Part shown: one piece after another, positions 27,434 through 35,557 of the stretch | Layout of the letters: every line of letters starts with the position of its first letter | How positions within the stretch are numbered: position 1 is the stretch's first letter | NCBI GenBank assembly: GCA_022824865.1 | Contig: JAJDZD010000006.1 | Location: forward strand, 1 to 64,000 | DNA: 64,000 nt | Direction of reading: 5' to 3' | Origin: Chloroflexota bacterium | Lineage (GTDB): Bacteria; Chloroflexota; UBA11872 | Program-made: the position numbers and the translations under genes | The notes under the pieces: generated by a model | The model's input: the letters and a program-made list of their open reading frames with translations, nothing else | Databases searched by the model: none | Told to the model about the DNA's origin: nothing

Positions 27434-28738
27434 ATGACGGTGGAACCCGCGCGGTTGGGATTCTCTGAGATGGACGCGCCCGACAGGTCCATCCTGTCCA
27501 CCTGCGTGCATTGCGGGCTGTGCCTCAACGAGTGCCCGACGTACCGTGTGCTGCGGGTGGAGATGGATTCGCCGCGCGGGCGCATCCAGCTCATTGACGC
27601 CGTGCATGACGGGCGGATGGCCCTGGACAGCCCGGCGTTCTTGCGCCACACCTTCCAGTGCCTGGACTGCCGCGGTTGCGAGACGGCCTGTCCATCCGGC
27701 GTGAAGTACGGGGCGCTGATCGAGTCGGTACGCGCGCAGACCGTGCAGGCCGGGCTGCTTCCGACGCGCCGACGCATTGCGCAGGCGGTGCTGCGGGTCG
27801 TGTTTCCCCGGCCGAAACTCCTGCGGCTGGCCGCGCGCGGACTATGGCTCTATCGGCGCAGCGGTCTGCAGGCGCTGGTGCGAAAGATGGGACTCCTGCG
27901 GTTGATCGCGCCGCCGCTGGCGGCCGTGGAGGCGCTGTCGCCGCCGGTATCGGATCGGTTCCTGCAGGCCTCCGATCTGCGATTCGTGCCGGCTCATGGG
28001 GAGCGCCGTCGTTCGGTGGCGTTCATCACGGGCTGCATCATGAGCGTGTCATTCGCCGAGGCCCATCGCGCCTCGTTGCGCGTGCTGGCCCGGAATGGCT
28101 GCGATGTCCACATTCCCGAGCACCAGAGCTGTTGCGGGGCGTTGCATGTGCATGGCGGCGATCTCGAAACCGCCCGCGACCTGGCGCGGCGCAACATCGA
28201 CGCGTTCGATTCGGCCGACTACGAGGCGATCATCATTAACTCGGCCGGGTGCGGGTCCACGCTGAAGGAATACGGCGAGTTGCTGGCGGACGACCCAAGC
28301 TATGGCGAGCGCGCGCATGCTTTCGCGGAGCGAGTACGGGACTTCTCGGAGTTCCTGGCGGAGGTCGGCGCCGAGCCGCCAGCGGCCGTGGTGGAGGAGC
28401 GAGTGATCTACCAGGATGCCTGTCACCTGGTGCACGCCCAGGGCGTCTCGCAGCAGCCGCGCGACCTGCTGGCCGCCGTGCCCGGGGTCAAACTGGTGGA
28501 AATGGAGAATCCGACGGTCTGTTGCGGCGCAGCCGGGCTGTACAGCGTGACGGACACGGAGATTTCGCTGGCGATCCTGGAGCAACGGCTGGATGCGATC
28601 GAGGCGACGGGCGCCACGATCGTGGTTTCGGCGAATCCCGGCTGCCTGCTGCACATCCAGTCGGGCGCACGTAGGCGCGGGCTGGACCTGACCGTGATGC
28701 ATGTGGCCGAGTTCCTTGACCGCGCGTACGCCGCGTGA
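27434..28738 (+). CDS. glcF: Glycolate oxidase iron-sulfur subunit-like (two 4Fe-4S, two CCG domains)
   Basis: CVHCGLCLNECPTYRVL, CLDCRGCETACPSGVKYG, SCCGALHVHGGD, VCCGAAGLYS. Confidence 0.92.
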   Translation: MTVEPARLGFSEMDAPDRSILSTCVHCGLCLNECPTYRVLRVEMDSPRGRIQLIDAVHDGRMALDSPAFLRHTFQCLDCRGCETACPSGVKYGALIESVRAQTVQAGLLPTRRRIAQAVLRVVFPRPKLLRLAARGLWLYRRSGLQALVRKMGLLRLIAPPLAAVEALSPPVSDRFLQASDLRFVPAHGERRRSVAFITGCIMSVSFAEAHRASLRVLARNGCDVHIPEHQSCCGALHVHGGDLETARDLARRNIDAFDSADYEAIIINSAGCGSTLKEYGELLADDPSYGERAHAFAERVRDFSEFLAEVGAEPPAAVVEERVIYQDACHLVHAQGVSQQPRDLLAAVPGVKLVEMENPTVCCGAAGLYSVTDTEISLAILEQRLDAIEATGATIVVSANPGCLLHIQSGARRRGLDLTVMHVAEFLDRAYAA

Positions 28739-28754
28739 GATTTGGCGGTCCCGA

Positions 28755-29630
28755 GTGTCGACGCCCCAGCGTTCCGTAGAGCGAGGCGCCAGCCGCGGCG
28801 CGTGGGCGAGGCGGCAGGCGGCCGTGGACGCCCAGGAGGTGCGCTGGCACGACGAGCACGAGGCCGAGGTGCGGGCGGATCGGGAATCTCGCGCGGCTGA
28901 GATCGCCGCCGGACGTCGCCCCACCCCGCGCAACATCTGGCGTGTCCTGACCTCCAGTCGCACCCTAACGTCGTTTCTTGTATTCGGCTTCCTCCTGGCC
29001 GCTGGGGTCATTCCAGCCATCCTGGCGCTGCGGACGACCCAGGAAGAGGGGATCGAGCCGGAAGTGGTTCGTCGGATTCAGGTCGGGTTGCAACAGAGTT
29101 CGAACCTGGACGGCGAAGGTTTCGACTTGCTGGAAATCGTAAACGGCGGCGAGTTGCTGGCCATCAGCTCGACCGCCGACGCCGAGGGCGACCACGGCCC
29201 AAACCGGCTGCACGACGGCCTGTTCGATCCGCAATTCACCGCGTGGCGATCGGCCGGCCCGGACGTTCCACTGACCGCGATTTACGAGGTGCGATATCGC
29301 ACACCGGTTCGGAAAGTGGTGATCTGGAATCACCCGGACGAGCCGGAGGACAGCTACATCCGGGAGTTCGAGGTGCTGGCGTCGCTGGAGGACCCGCGAA
29401 CGCATCCCGACGCGCTGGTCAGCATCGGGCGGTTCACGGCCGCGGCGCCGGACCTGAAGCTGGTGTTTGACGTCGAGACGCCGGTGCCGATCCGCTACGC
29501 AATGCTGAAAGTCTATTCCACGTTTGGGCCGGCAGACTACGTCTCGGCGGCCGAGATCGGACTCTTCAGCGAGTCGCGGGACCCGGAGCAGGCCCCGCTA
29601 CCGCGACCTCCCGCACCGCTCAACATTTAG
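28755..29630 (+). CDS. Single-pass membrane protein with F5/8 type C (discoidin)-like extracytoplasmic domain
   Basis: TM LTSFLVFGFLLAAGVIPAILAL; downstream GPNRLHDGLFDPQFTAW...VRKVVIWNHPDEPEDSYIREFEVLAS. GTG start in frame at 28755. Confidence 0.6.
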   Translation: MSTPQRSVERGASRGAWARRQAAVDAQEVRWHDEHEAEVRADRESRAAEIAAGRRPTPRNIWRVLTSSRTLTSFLVFGFLLAAGVIPAILALRTTQEEGIEPEVVRRIQVGLQQSSNLDGEGFDLLEIVNGGELLAISSTADAEGDHGPNRLHDGLFDPQFTAWRSAGPDVPLTAIYEVRYRTPVRKVVIWNHPDEPEDSYIREFEVLASLEDPRTHPDALVSIGRFTAAAPDLKLVFDVETPVPIRYAMLKVYSTFGPADYVSAAEIGLFSESRDPEQAPLPRPPAPLNI

Positions 29631-29657
29631 CCGCAGGGACCGCGACGAACGCTGGGT

Positions 29658-30755
29658 TCAGGAGGATCGTGGCGGACCGTAGGCTTCCATGGTCTGGAGG
29701 GCGATGCGGTCCCAGCCAAGTTCGTCGGCGACGGCGTGGGCGGCCCGGGTTCGCTCGGCGAGGTCCCAGTCCAGGGCGGCCCGCATGGCGGCACGCAGCG
29801 CAGGGATGTCGGCCGGCGGGACCAATACGCCGGCTCCGGTGTCGTCGAGTAGCTCGGGGATGCAGCCGACGCGGGTGGCGATGATGGGGCAGCCGAAGCC
29901 GAGGGCGGTGATGATGGCGCCGCTGGTGAGGGCATCGCGATAGGGAAACACGGCCACATCGCCGGCGTGGAAGTAGACCTGCAGCTTGTCGATGGGGACC
30001 TTGCCTTCGTGCATCAGGACGCGCGGGTCGCCCACGGGCTCGTTGCCGACGACGCCCTCGTAGAACTGGTGGCGCTGCCCGGCGACGACGAGGCGGAGGT
30101 GATCGCCCTCGAGACCCTTGAAGGCCTCCAGCATGTCGTCGTGGCCCTTGTAGCCGCGGATGTTGCCGAAGGAGGTGTAGACGAAGGCGTCATCGGGGAT
30201 CCCGAGTTCGCGGCGGGCTTCCTGGCGGGTGAGGTCGGCGGGATAGGCGTTTCGGAAGTCGCCGTGCGGGATGACGAAGAGGTTGCGGCGGCGGATGAAG
30301 CGGCCGGTGAATGCCCGGGCGGCGTATTCGCAGTGGCAGATGATGGAGTTGGCCAGCAGGGCCATGACGTAGCGGCCGACGACGTCGACGCCCCAGTGAG
30401 GGCGCTCGTGGGGCAGCATGTTGTGGAGCGTCCAGATGACGCGGTAGCCGAGCAGCCGCGCGAGCAGCAGGGAAGCGACAAACGCGCCCATCCGCAGCCA
30501 GGCTTTCGTGGCCGTGTCCGTATTGGTAATGCCCTGCAGCCAGTGCAGATGTATCCCGTGGACGCGACCGCGATTGCGCCATATCCAGCCCAGGTTCACG
30601 CTGGGCGTATCCGGGCTTGGATTCAGGCTGATGAGTTCGAAGCTATAGCCGTGGCGCTGCATGGCCTCGACCAGCGATCCGCCGTAGGGATTGCCAAGCA
30701 TGTTCCGGTAATTGAAGAGGCTCGGGTCCCAGCTAAATGCAACGCGCATGTTCAA
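29658..30755 (-). CDS. Glycosyltransferase (GT4-like)
   Basis: IWTLHNMLPHE, FVIPHGDFRNAYP, FVYTSFGNIRGYKGHDDMLEAF, VAVFPYRDALTSGAIITALGFGCPIIAT. Confidence 0.9.
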   Translation of the reverse strand: MNMRVAFSWDPSLFNYRNMLGNPYGGSLVEAMQRHGYSFELISLNPSPDTPSVNLGWIWRNRGRVHGIHLHWLQGITNTDTATKAWLRMGAFVASLLLARLLGYRVIWTLHNMLPHERPHWGVDVVGRYVMALLANSIICHCEYAARAFTGRFIRRRNLFVIPHGDFRNAYPADLTRQEARRELGIPDDAFVYTSFGNIRGYKGHDDMLEAFKGLEGDHLRLVVAGQRHQFYEGVVGNEPVGDPRVLMHEGKVPIDKLQVYFHAGDVAVFPYRDALTSGAIITALGFGCPIIATRVGCIPELLDDTGAGVLVPPADIPALRAAMRAALDWDLAERTRAAHAVADELGWDRIALQTMEAYGPPRSS

Positions 30756-30803
30756 CTGCCCCCGTGCGGTTGGTCGATATGAGCGGCGGCGCGCGGTGTG
30801 TCA

Positions 30804-31679
30804 TCAGGCATTTGCGGCCTGGATGAGATTGTTGAGCTCGGCGTATTCGTGCCTGGCGGCGGCGACGGACGTTTCCCAGTCGGGCCAGGCGCATTCGGAT
30901 TCGTTGGCAATCCAGCCTGTGTAACCGCCGGCGGCGAGCTGGCGGAGGGTGTCGCGGTTGCCCACGTCGCCCTCGCCCAGCGGTACGTGGACGTAGTAGC
31001 GGCCGTCAACTTCCAAGGTCTGACCCTCGGCGTCGGGCAGGCTGCGCATGTCCTTGACGTGGACATCGAAGATTCGCGGACCAAGTTGGGCAACGTCGTC
31101 CGCGCCGACGGACTCGGCGGCGGCGTGCAGGTTGCCGGTGTCGAGGGCGGCGCCGAGGTTGGGGTGGTCGATGGCGTCGACCAGGCGGCAGGTGGCGGCG
31201 GTGCTGGAGGCGAGGCCCTGGGCGTGGACCTCGATGGTTACGCGGACACCGGCGGCGGCGGCGAGGGAGGCGGCCTGGGCGTACCAGGAGGCGGCGGCCG
31301 AGAGTTCGTCGGGGTTGTCGACCGACATGCCGTCGGCGCCGCCCCAGAGTCGGAGCAAGCCGGCGCCAAGGATGTTGGCGGCCTCAAGGGCGCGGCGGAC
31401 GCCATCCAGTTCGGCTTGGGCGGGTGCGCCGGTGAAGGAGTCGGGGCGGCCGAGGCCGGAGGCAAGCCCGACGACCTGGAGGCTGGCGTCGGTGAGGACT
31501 CGGGAGCCAGCGCGGGCGGAGGGACCGGGGTTGTCGAGATCGAGGTGCGGCGGTCGGCACATGAGGGCGACGCCGGTGTAGCCGATGTCGCGGGCGATGG
31601 GCGCCACGCGGTCCAGGGGATAGCCGCCGAACATAAGGGTGTGAAGCGCCGCTCGCATGGCCGGGCCTCCGGGCCGCAC
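30804..31679 (-). CDS. Sugar phosphate isomerase/epimerase (xylose isomerase-like TIM barrel)
   Basis: FGGYPLDRVAPIARDIGYTGVALM, RVTIEVHAQGL, NLGAALDTGNLH, FDVHVKDM, LGEGDVGNRDTLRQLAAGGYTGWI. Confidence 0.9.
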   Translation of the reverse strand: MRPGGPAMRAALHTLMFGGYPLDRVAPIARDIGYTGVALMCRPPHLDLDNPGPSARAGSRVLTDASLQVVGLASGLGRPDSFTGAPAQAELDGVRRALEAANILGAGLLRLWGGADGMSVDNPDELSAAASWYAQAASLAAAAGVRVTIEVHAQGLASSTAATCRLVDAIDHPNLGAALDTGNLHAAAESVGADDVAQLGPRIFDVHVKDMRSLPDAEGQTLEVDGRYYVHVPLGEGDVGNRDTLRQLAAGGYTGWIANESECAWPDWETSVAAARHEYAELNNLIQAANA

Positions 31680-31878
31680 GCGGCGTAAGCGTAGCGCGTT
31701 GGGCCGGACTCAGCGGGTGGCAGCCGTCACGGTGCGCACAGATTTCGGCCATACCTCGCGAGCGGGCTCCGAGGTTGGGCGCGCTAACGGAAGGGGGCTT
31801 GGTGGCGCGGGGGGAAGGCGGCGCGTTACATTGACTGCTTGAAGCCAGTAACCAACGGCCAACCCTGGGGGACGGAGT

Positions 31879-32445
31879 ATGAAGATGTCGCTGCGCCGCG
31901 GATTGATCGGCGCTCTGGCGGTCGCGCTCGTCGCGCTCGTCGTACTGGCGGCGTGTGAGCCTCCCGGGACCACGGAGTTTCCGGAACCGGCGTGCGCCGC
32001 GACGGGCAACTGTCCGCCAAACCCCTGTCCCGACACCGAGGCCGTCATGGCGGAAGGCGAGCAGCTCTATCTGACGGTCTGCGCCACCTGCCACGGCTAC
32101 GCGGCCGACGGGTTCGGTCCGCAGTACCAGCTGTACTCGCCGCGACCGGCCAGCTTCAAGGCCGAGGATTTCCAGGCGCAGTTGGCGAGTGACCCGGGCG
32201 CCATCTTCCTGAAGGCCTGGCACGGCAACACCGCGATCAGCGAAGACGACCAGGGCGATGTGCCGCACAGCATCCCGGCGGAACTGGGCGCCCCGCACAC
32301 CGAGTTCAAGGCGGCGATCCAGGTTCGCGAGAAGATTCGCGAACAATGCATCGCGGGCGCCGAACAGCCGCAGGAAACCGGCGGCATGACCGAGGAGGAA
32401 CTCTGGAAGGTCGTGCTGTTCCTGCGCACGGCACCGAGCCGCTAG
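31879..32445 (+). CDS. c-type cytochrome lipoprotein
   Basis: Lipobox VVLAACE; heme motif TVCATCHGYAADGFGP. Confidence 0.88.
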   Translation: MKMSLRRGLIGALAVALVALVVLAACEPPGTTEFPEPACAATGNCPPNPCPDTEAVMAEGEQLYLTVCATCHGYAADGFGPQYQLYSPRPASFKAEDFQAQLASDPGAIFLKAWHGNTAISEDDQGDVPHSIPAELGAPHTEFKAAIQVREKIREQCIAGAEQPQETGGMTEEELWKVVLFLRTAPSR

Positions 32446-32469
32446 CCGCCTAAACGGCTGCCCAATTCA

Positions 32470-32506
32470 CGGGGCGCCGGGGTTCACCCGGCGCCCCGCG
32501 GGCTTT
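32470..32506 (+). terminator. Intrinsic terminator-like hairpin after the cytochrome gene
   Basis: CGGGGCGCCGGG-GTTCA-CCCGGCGCCCCG then CGGGCTTT. Confidence 0.6.
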
Positions 32507-32657
32507 AAGGGAGTGGTTCCTCGGTGGTTCAGGTTCCGAAGGGTTCGCGGCTTGACGAGACGCGACGTTTGTGTACATTGGAGGTGCTGACAACGGCGTC
32601 AGCCCGAAGACCGGATCGTGGAGATCTGGCGGAAGTTCCCGCAATGAGGAGGGAACA

Positions 32658-32849
32658 ATGACTCACTACGTCGGCCCACGGGCCACCTACACCGCGACCA
32701 GCGGACACGAAGCTTGCGCCCGCTGCGGTGGGCGCGGATCGCTTCGTTACGCTCCTACAGGGCGCCACGTCAGCCGTGCGTATTACGGCGAGACGGCCTT
32801 TTGGCGAACTTGCTCCCGCTGCGGGGGCACGGGGCACACCCAGGCGTAG
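32658..32849 (+). CDS. Small DnaJ-type zinc-finger-like protein (63 aa)
   Basis: Two CxxCxGxG motifs: CARCGGRGSLRY and CSRCGGTGHTQA; AGGAGGGAAC ribosome-binding site before the ATG. Confidence 0.7.
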   Translation: MTHYVGPRATYTATSGHEACARCGGRGSLRYAPTGRHVSRAYYGETAFWRTCSRCGGTGHTQA

Positions 32850-32892
32850 GACGCCGCTTCAGCAGTAGTCCCGTGGACGCACGGTGATGAAC

Positions 32893-32918
32893 GGAACCCC
32901 CGCCGCGGCGGGGGTTCC
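32893..32918. terminator. Perfect 26-bp palindrome between convergent genes (bidirectional terminator candidate)
   Basis: GGAACCCCCGCCGCGGCGGGGGTTCC. Confidence 0.65.
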
Positions 32919-32958
32919 AGTCATTAGGCGGGGTTCCGGAAGTGACCGGAACCCGGCA

Positions 32959-33699
32959 TCAGAGCCCGCAGCCGCTGTCCATTACCAGGACTTCGCCGGT
33001 CATGATTGGGTTCTCGACCAGCAGGAGTACGCCGGCGGCGATGTCTTCGGGCGTGGCCGCGCGATTGACGGGACTGCGGTCGACGGCCCGTTGCAGAAAG
33101 TCTTCGTGACCGATCATCCAACGCGTGTCGATGGGGCCGGGAGCCACGCTGTTGACACGAATCTCGGGCGCCAGGGTGCGGGCCAGCGACTTGGTGATGG
33201 TGTTCAGCGCGCCCTTGGAGGCCGCGTAGGCGATGGAGGAGCCGGTGCCGGTGATGCCCGACAGGGACGAGATGCTGACGATCACGCCGTCGCCGCCGGC
33301 TTTCAGATGCGGGGCCGCGGCGCGGCTGACGAAGAAGGGGCCCTTGAGGTTGACCGCCAGGATGCGGTCCCAGTACTCGTCCTTCATGCCGTCCAGGTCT
33401 TCGTAATCGACAAAGAACGTGGTTCCGGCGCTGTTGACCACGATGTCCAAGCGGCCGAAGGCGGCGACGGTCTGTTCGACCATGGCCACGACCGCGGCGT
33501 CCGAGGCGACGTCGGCCTGGATGGCCAGGCCCTCGACGCCGTGCGCCTGGATGTCGCTGGCGGTTTCGGCGGCTTCGTCGGCTGAGCGCGAGTAGTTGAC
33601 GGCCACGTTGGCGCCGCGTTCGGCCAGCATGAGCGCCGTGGCGCGCCCCACGCCGGTTCCGCCGCCAGTGACCAGTGCGGCCTTGCCCTGTAACGACAT
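32959..33699 (-). CDS. SDR-family oxidoreductase
   Basis: GKAALVTGGGTGVGRATAL, NSAGTTFF, YAASKGALNTITKSLA, NSVAPGPIDTRW. Confidence 0.93.
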   Translation of the reverse strand: MSLQGKAALVTGGGTGVGRATALMLAERGANVAVNYSRSADEAAETASDIQAHGVEGLAIQADVASDAAVVAMVEQTVAAFGRLDIVVNSAGTTFFVDYEDLDGMKDEYWDRILAVNLKGPFFVSRAAAPHLKAGGDGVIVSISSLSGITGTGSSIAYAASKGALNTITKSLARTLAPEIRVNSVAPGPIDTRWMIGHEDFLQRAVDRSPVNRAATPEDIAAGVLLLVENPIMTGEVLVMDSGCGL

Positions 33700-33774
33700 G
33701 CGTCCTGCTCCTTCATTCACGTGTCAGAGCGGCTATTGTGGCACCCAGGAACGCAGCACCGGAGTTGAAACGGC

Positions 33775-34824
33775 ATGGAGAAGGTATTCGCGCTGCCCAA
33801 CGGCGAGGAACTGGTGGCGAGCGTCCTGGGGCCGGGTGAAGGACGTGGAACCACCGCGGTTCAGCACGAGATATACAGCTTTCTGACGCGCCCGTTCGAT
33901 CCCTGGATGGTCCCGACCGAAGGCGGATTCCTGGCGGAGTTCCTGGCCGGGACGCACGACCCTTCGCTGGCTGACACGATGCTGGTCGGACGAATCGACG
34001 GGACGGTCGTGGGGACGGCCTGGCACGGGACCGACCGCGACCTGCCCGAGATGGGCGGTTACGGGTTTGTGTTCACCGAACCCGAACAGCGCGGCAAGGG
34101 CATCGCGCAGCGGCTGACGGAGCTATCGATCAACGGCTTCTGGGCGGTCGGCGGCCAGGTGAGCTACCTGGGCACCGTGAACCCGGTGGCACAGCACATC
34201 TATGAAAAGCATGGCTATCGGCACTACAACGGGCTGACCTATCGCGCGCTGCGTCCGGGAACGGACGCGGACACGTTCGACGAGACCTTCTTTGGCCGCG
34301 CGGGCGACGGGGAGATCCGGGAAATTCGGCTGGGGGACATTGGGGCCTACACGGGCCTGGTGATGCTGCTGGAGCCCGTCGAGTGGATAGTGCGCGACTA
34401 CACCGAGGCGATGTTCTACGCGCCGCCGGTGCAGGCCAGCGGCTGCCTGCGGCCGTTCTTCAACTCGATGACGCGGCACGCCGCGAGTCCGGCCAACGCC
34501 TGGAAAGTGCTGGTGAACGACAACGGGCGGCTGGTGGCTTCGGCCAACCTGTGGGCGCCCACCCACGCGCCGGTAGCCGCCAACGCGACGATGGAGTTCC
34601 AGGCGGCGCCGGCCTACGTGGACCGCGCGACCGCGGTGATCGAGGCTGCCCTGCAGGACGCCGCCGCGAACGACGTGCGCGCGGTGCGCGCCTGCGGGGT
34701 CGCGGAAGCACGCCTGGCGGTGCTGCGCGAGGCGGGCTTCGTCGATGAAGTCGTGCAACCGGGCGCCCTGGACCTGGGCGACCAACGCGTGGACGTGACG
34801 GTGATGCGGCGTGACCTCGGCTGA
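33775..34824 (+). CDS. GNAT-family N-acetyltransferase
   Basis: GYGFVFTEPEQRGKGIAQRLTELSINGFWAVGGQVSYLGTVNPVAQHIYEKHGYR. Confidence 0.82.
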   Translation: MEKVFALPNGEELVASVLGPGEGRGTTAVQHEIYSFLTRPFDPWMVPTEGGFLAEFLAGTHDPSLADTMLVGRIDGTVVGTAWHGTDRDLPEMGGYGFVFTEPEQRGKGIAQRLTELSINGFWAVGGQVSYLGTVNPVAQHIYEKHGYRHYNGLTYRALRPGTDADTFDETFFGRAGDGEIREIRLGDIGAYTGLVMLLEPVEWIVRDYTEAMFYAPPVQASGCLRPFFNSMTRHAASPANAWKVLVNDNGRLVASANLWAPTHAPVAANATMEFQAAPAYVDRATAVIEAALQDAAANDVRAVRACGVAEARLAVLREAGFVDEVVQPGALDLGDQRVDVTVMRRDLG

Positions 34825-35143
34825 CGAACCGGACTTCAAGCCGGTCGGCCCTGAGTCACTGCTGCCGCCGCCTGGCCGGCTGTCGTCGGTGTTCCTGGAC
34901 AAGGCCGAGATCGTGATCGCCAACGTGGACGGCCAGTACCACGCCCTGGACGGCCTGTGCGAGCACGCCGGCTACCCGCTGGCTTCAGGGCAGCTTGTCG
35001 GTTGCGAACTGACCTGCCCTCTGCACGGCTGGATCTATGACGTTACCGACGGCTGGGTCATCAACCCGCCCTTCGGCTACCGCACCCGCAGCTACAAGGT
35101 GCGGGTGACGGATGGGATGGTGGAGGTGGCGTTGGCGGAGTAG
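34811..35143 (+). CDS. Rieske [2Fe-2S] ferredoxin-like protein
   Basis: CEHAGYPL and CPLHGWIYD; GTG start, overlaps the GNAT gene. Confidence 0.92.
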   Translation: MTSADEPDFKPVGPESLLPPPGRLSSVFLDKAEIVIANVDGQYHALDGLCEHAGYPLASGQLVGCELTCPLHGWIYDVTDGWVINPPFGYRTRSYKVRVTDGMVEVALAE

Positions 35144-35276
35144 GCGCGAGATGGCGTAAGGCTTTCTTTTAGGACAGACGACCGGTACGAACGGTCGGAG
35201 AGACCTGCAGTCGATTGCTAGGATTGCCTTACGGGCGGCGTGACGACACTTCAACCTTCACCTGGAGAAACGTCCA

Positions 35277-35513
35277 ATGGCCGACCCGAGCATCAGCGTC
35301 GCCGCGCTCACCCGCGCCGAACTACGCGAGGAACTGGACCGCAGCCTCGCGCACTACGCGACCAAGGCGGACTTGGCCGAGTTGCGCGGTGAAATGAAAA
35401 CCGCGATTGCCAATCTGCGGGCTGATCTGATCAAGTGGATGATCGGCTTGATGCTTGGTTCGGTGACTGCCGCCGTCGCCATCGCGGTCGCGGTTGACCG
35501 CTTCTTCGGCTAG
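35277..35513 (+). CDS. Small coiled-coil + TM protein (DUF1640/CCDC90-like)
   Basis: HYATKADLAELRGEMKTAIANLRADLIKWMIGLMLGSVTAAVAIAVAVDRFF. Confidence 0.7.
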   Translation: MADPSISVAALTRAELREELDRSLAHYATKADLAELRGEMKTAIANLRADLIKWMIGLMLGSVTAAVAIAVAVDRFFG

Positions 35514-35557
35514 GGCCTAAGAGCCTCAGCTCCTCGGCGGCGACGGTCGTCCAGAAC

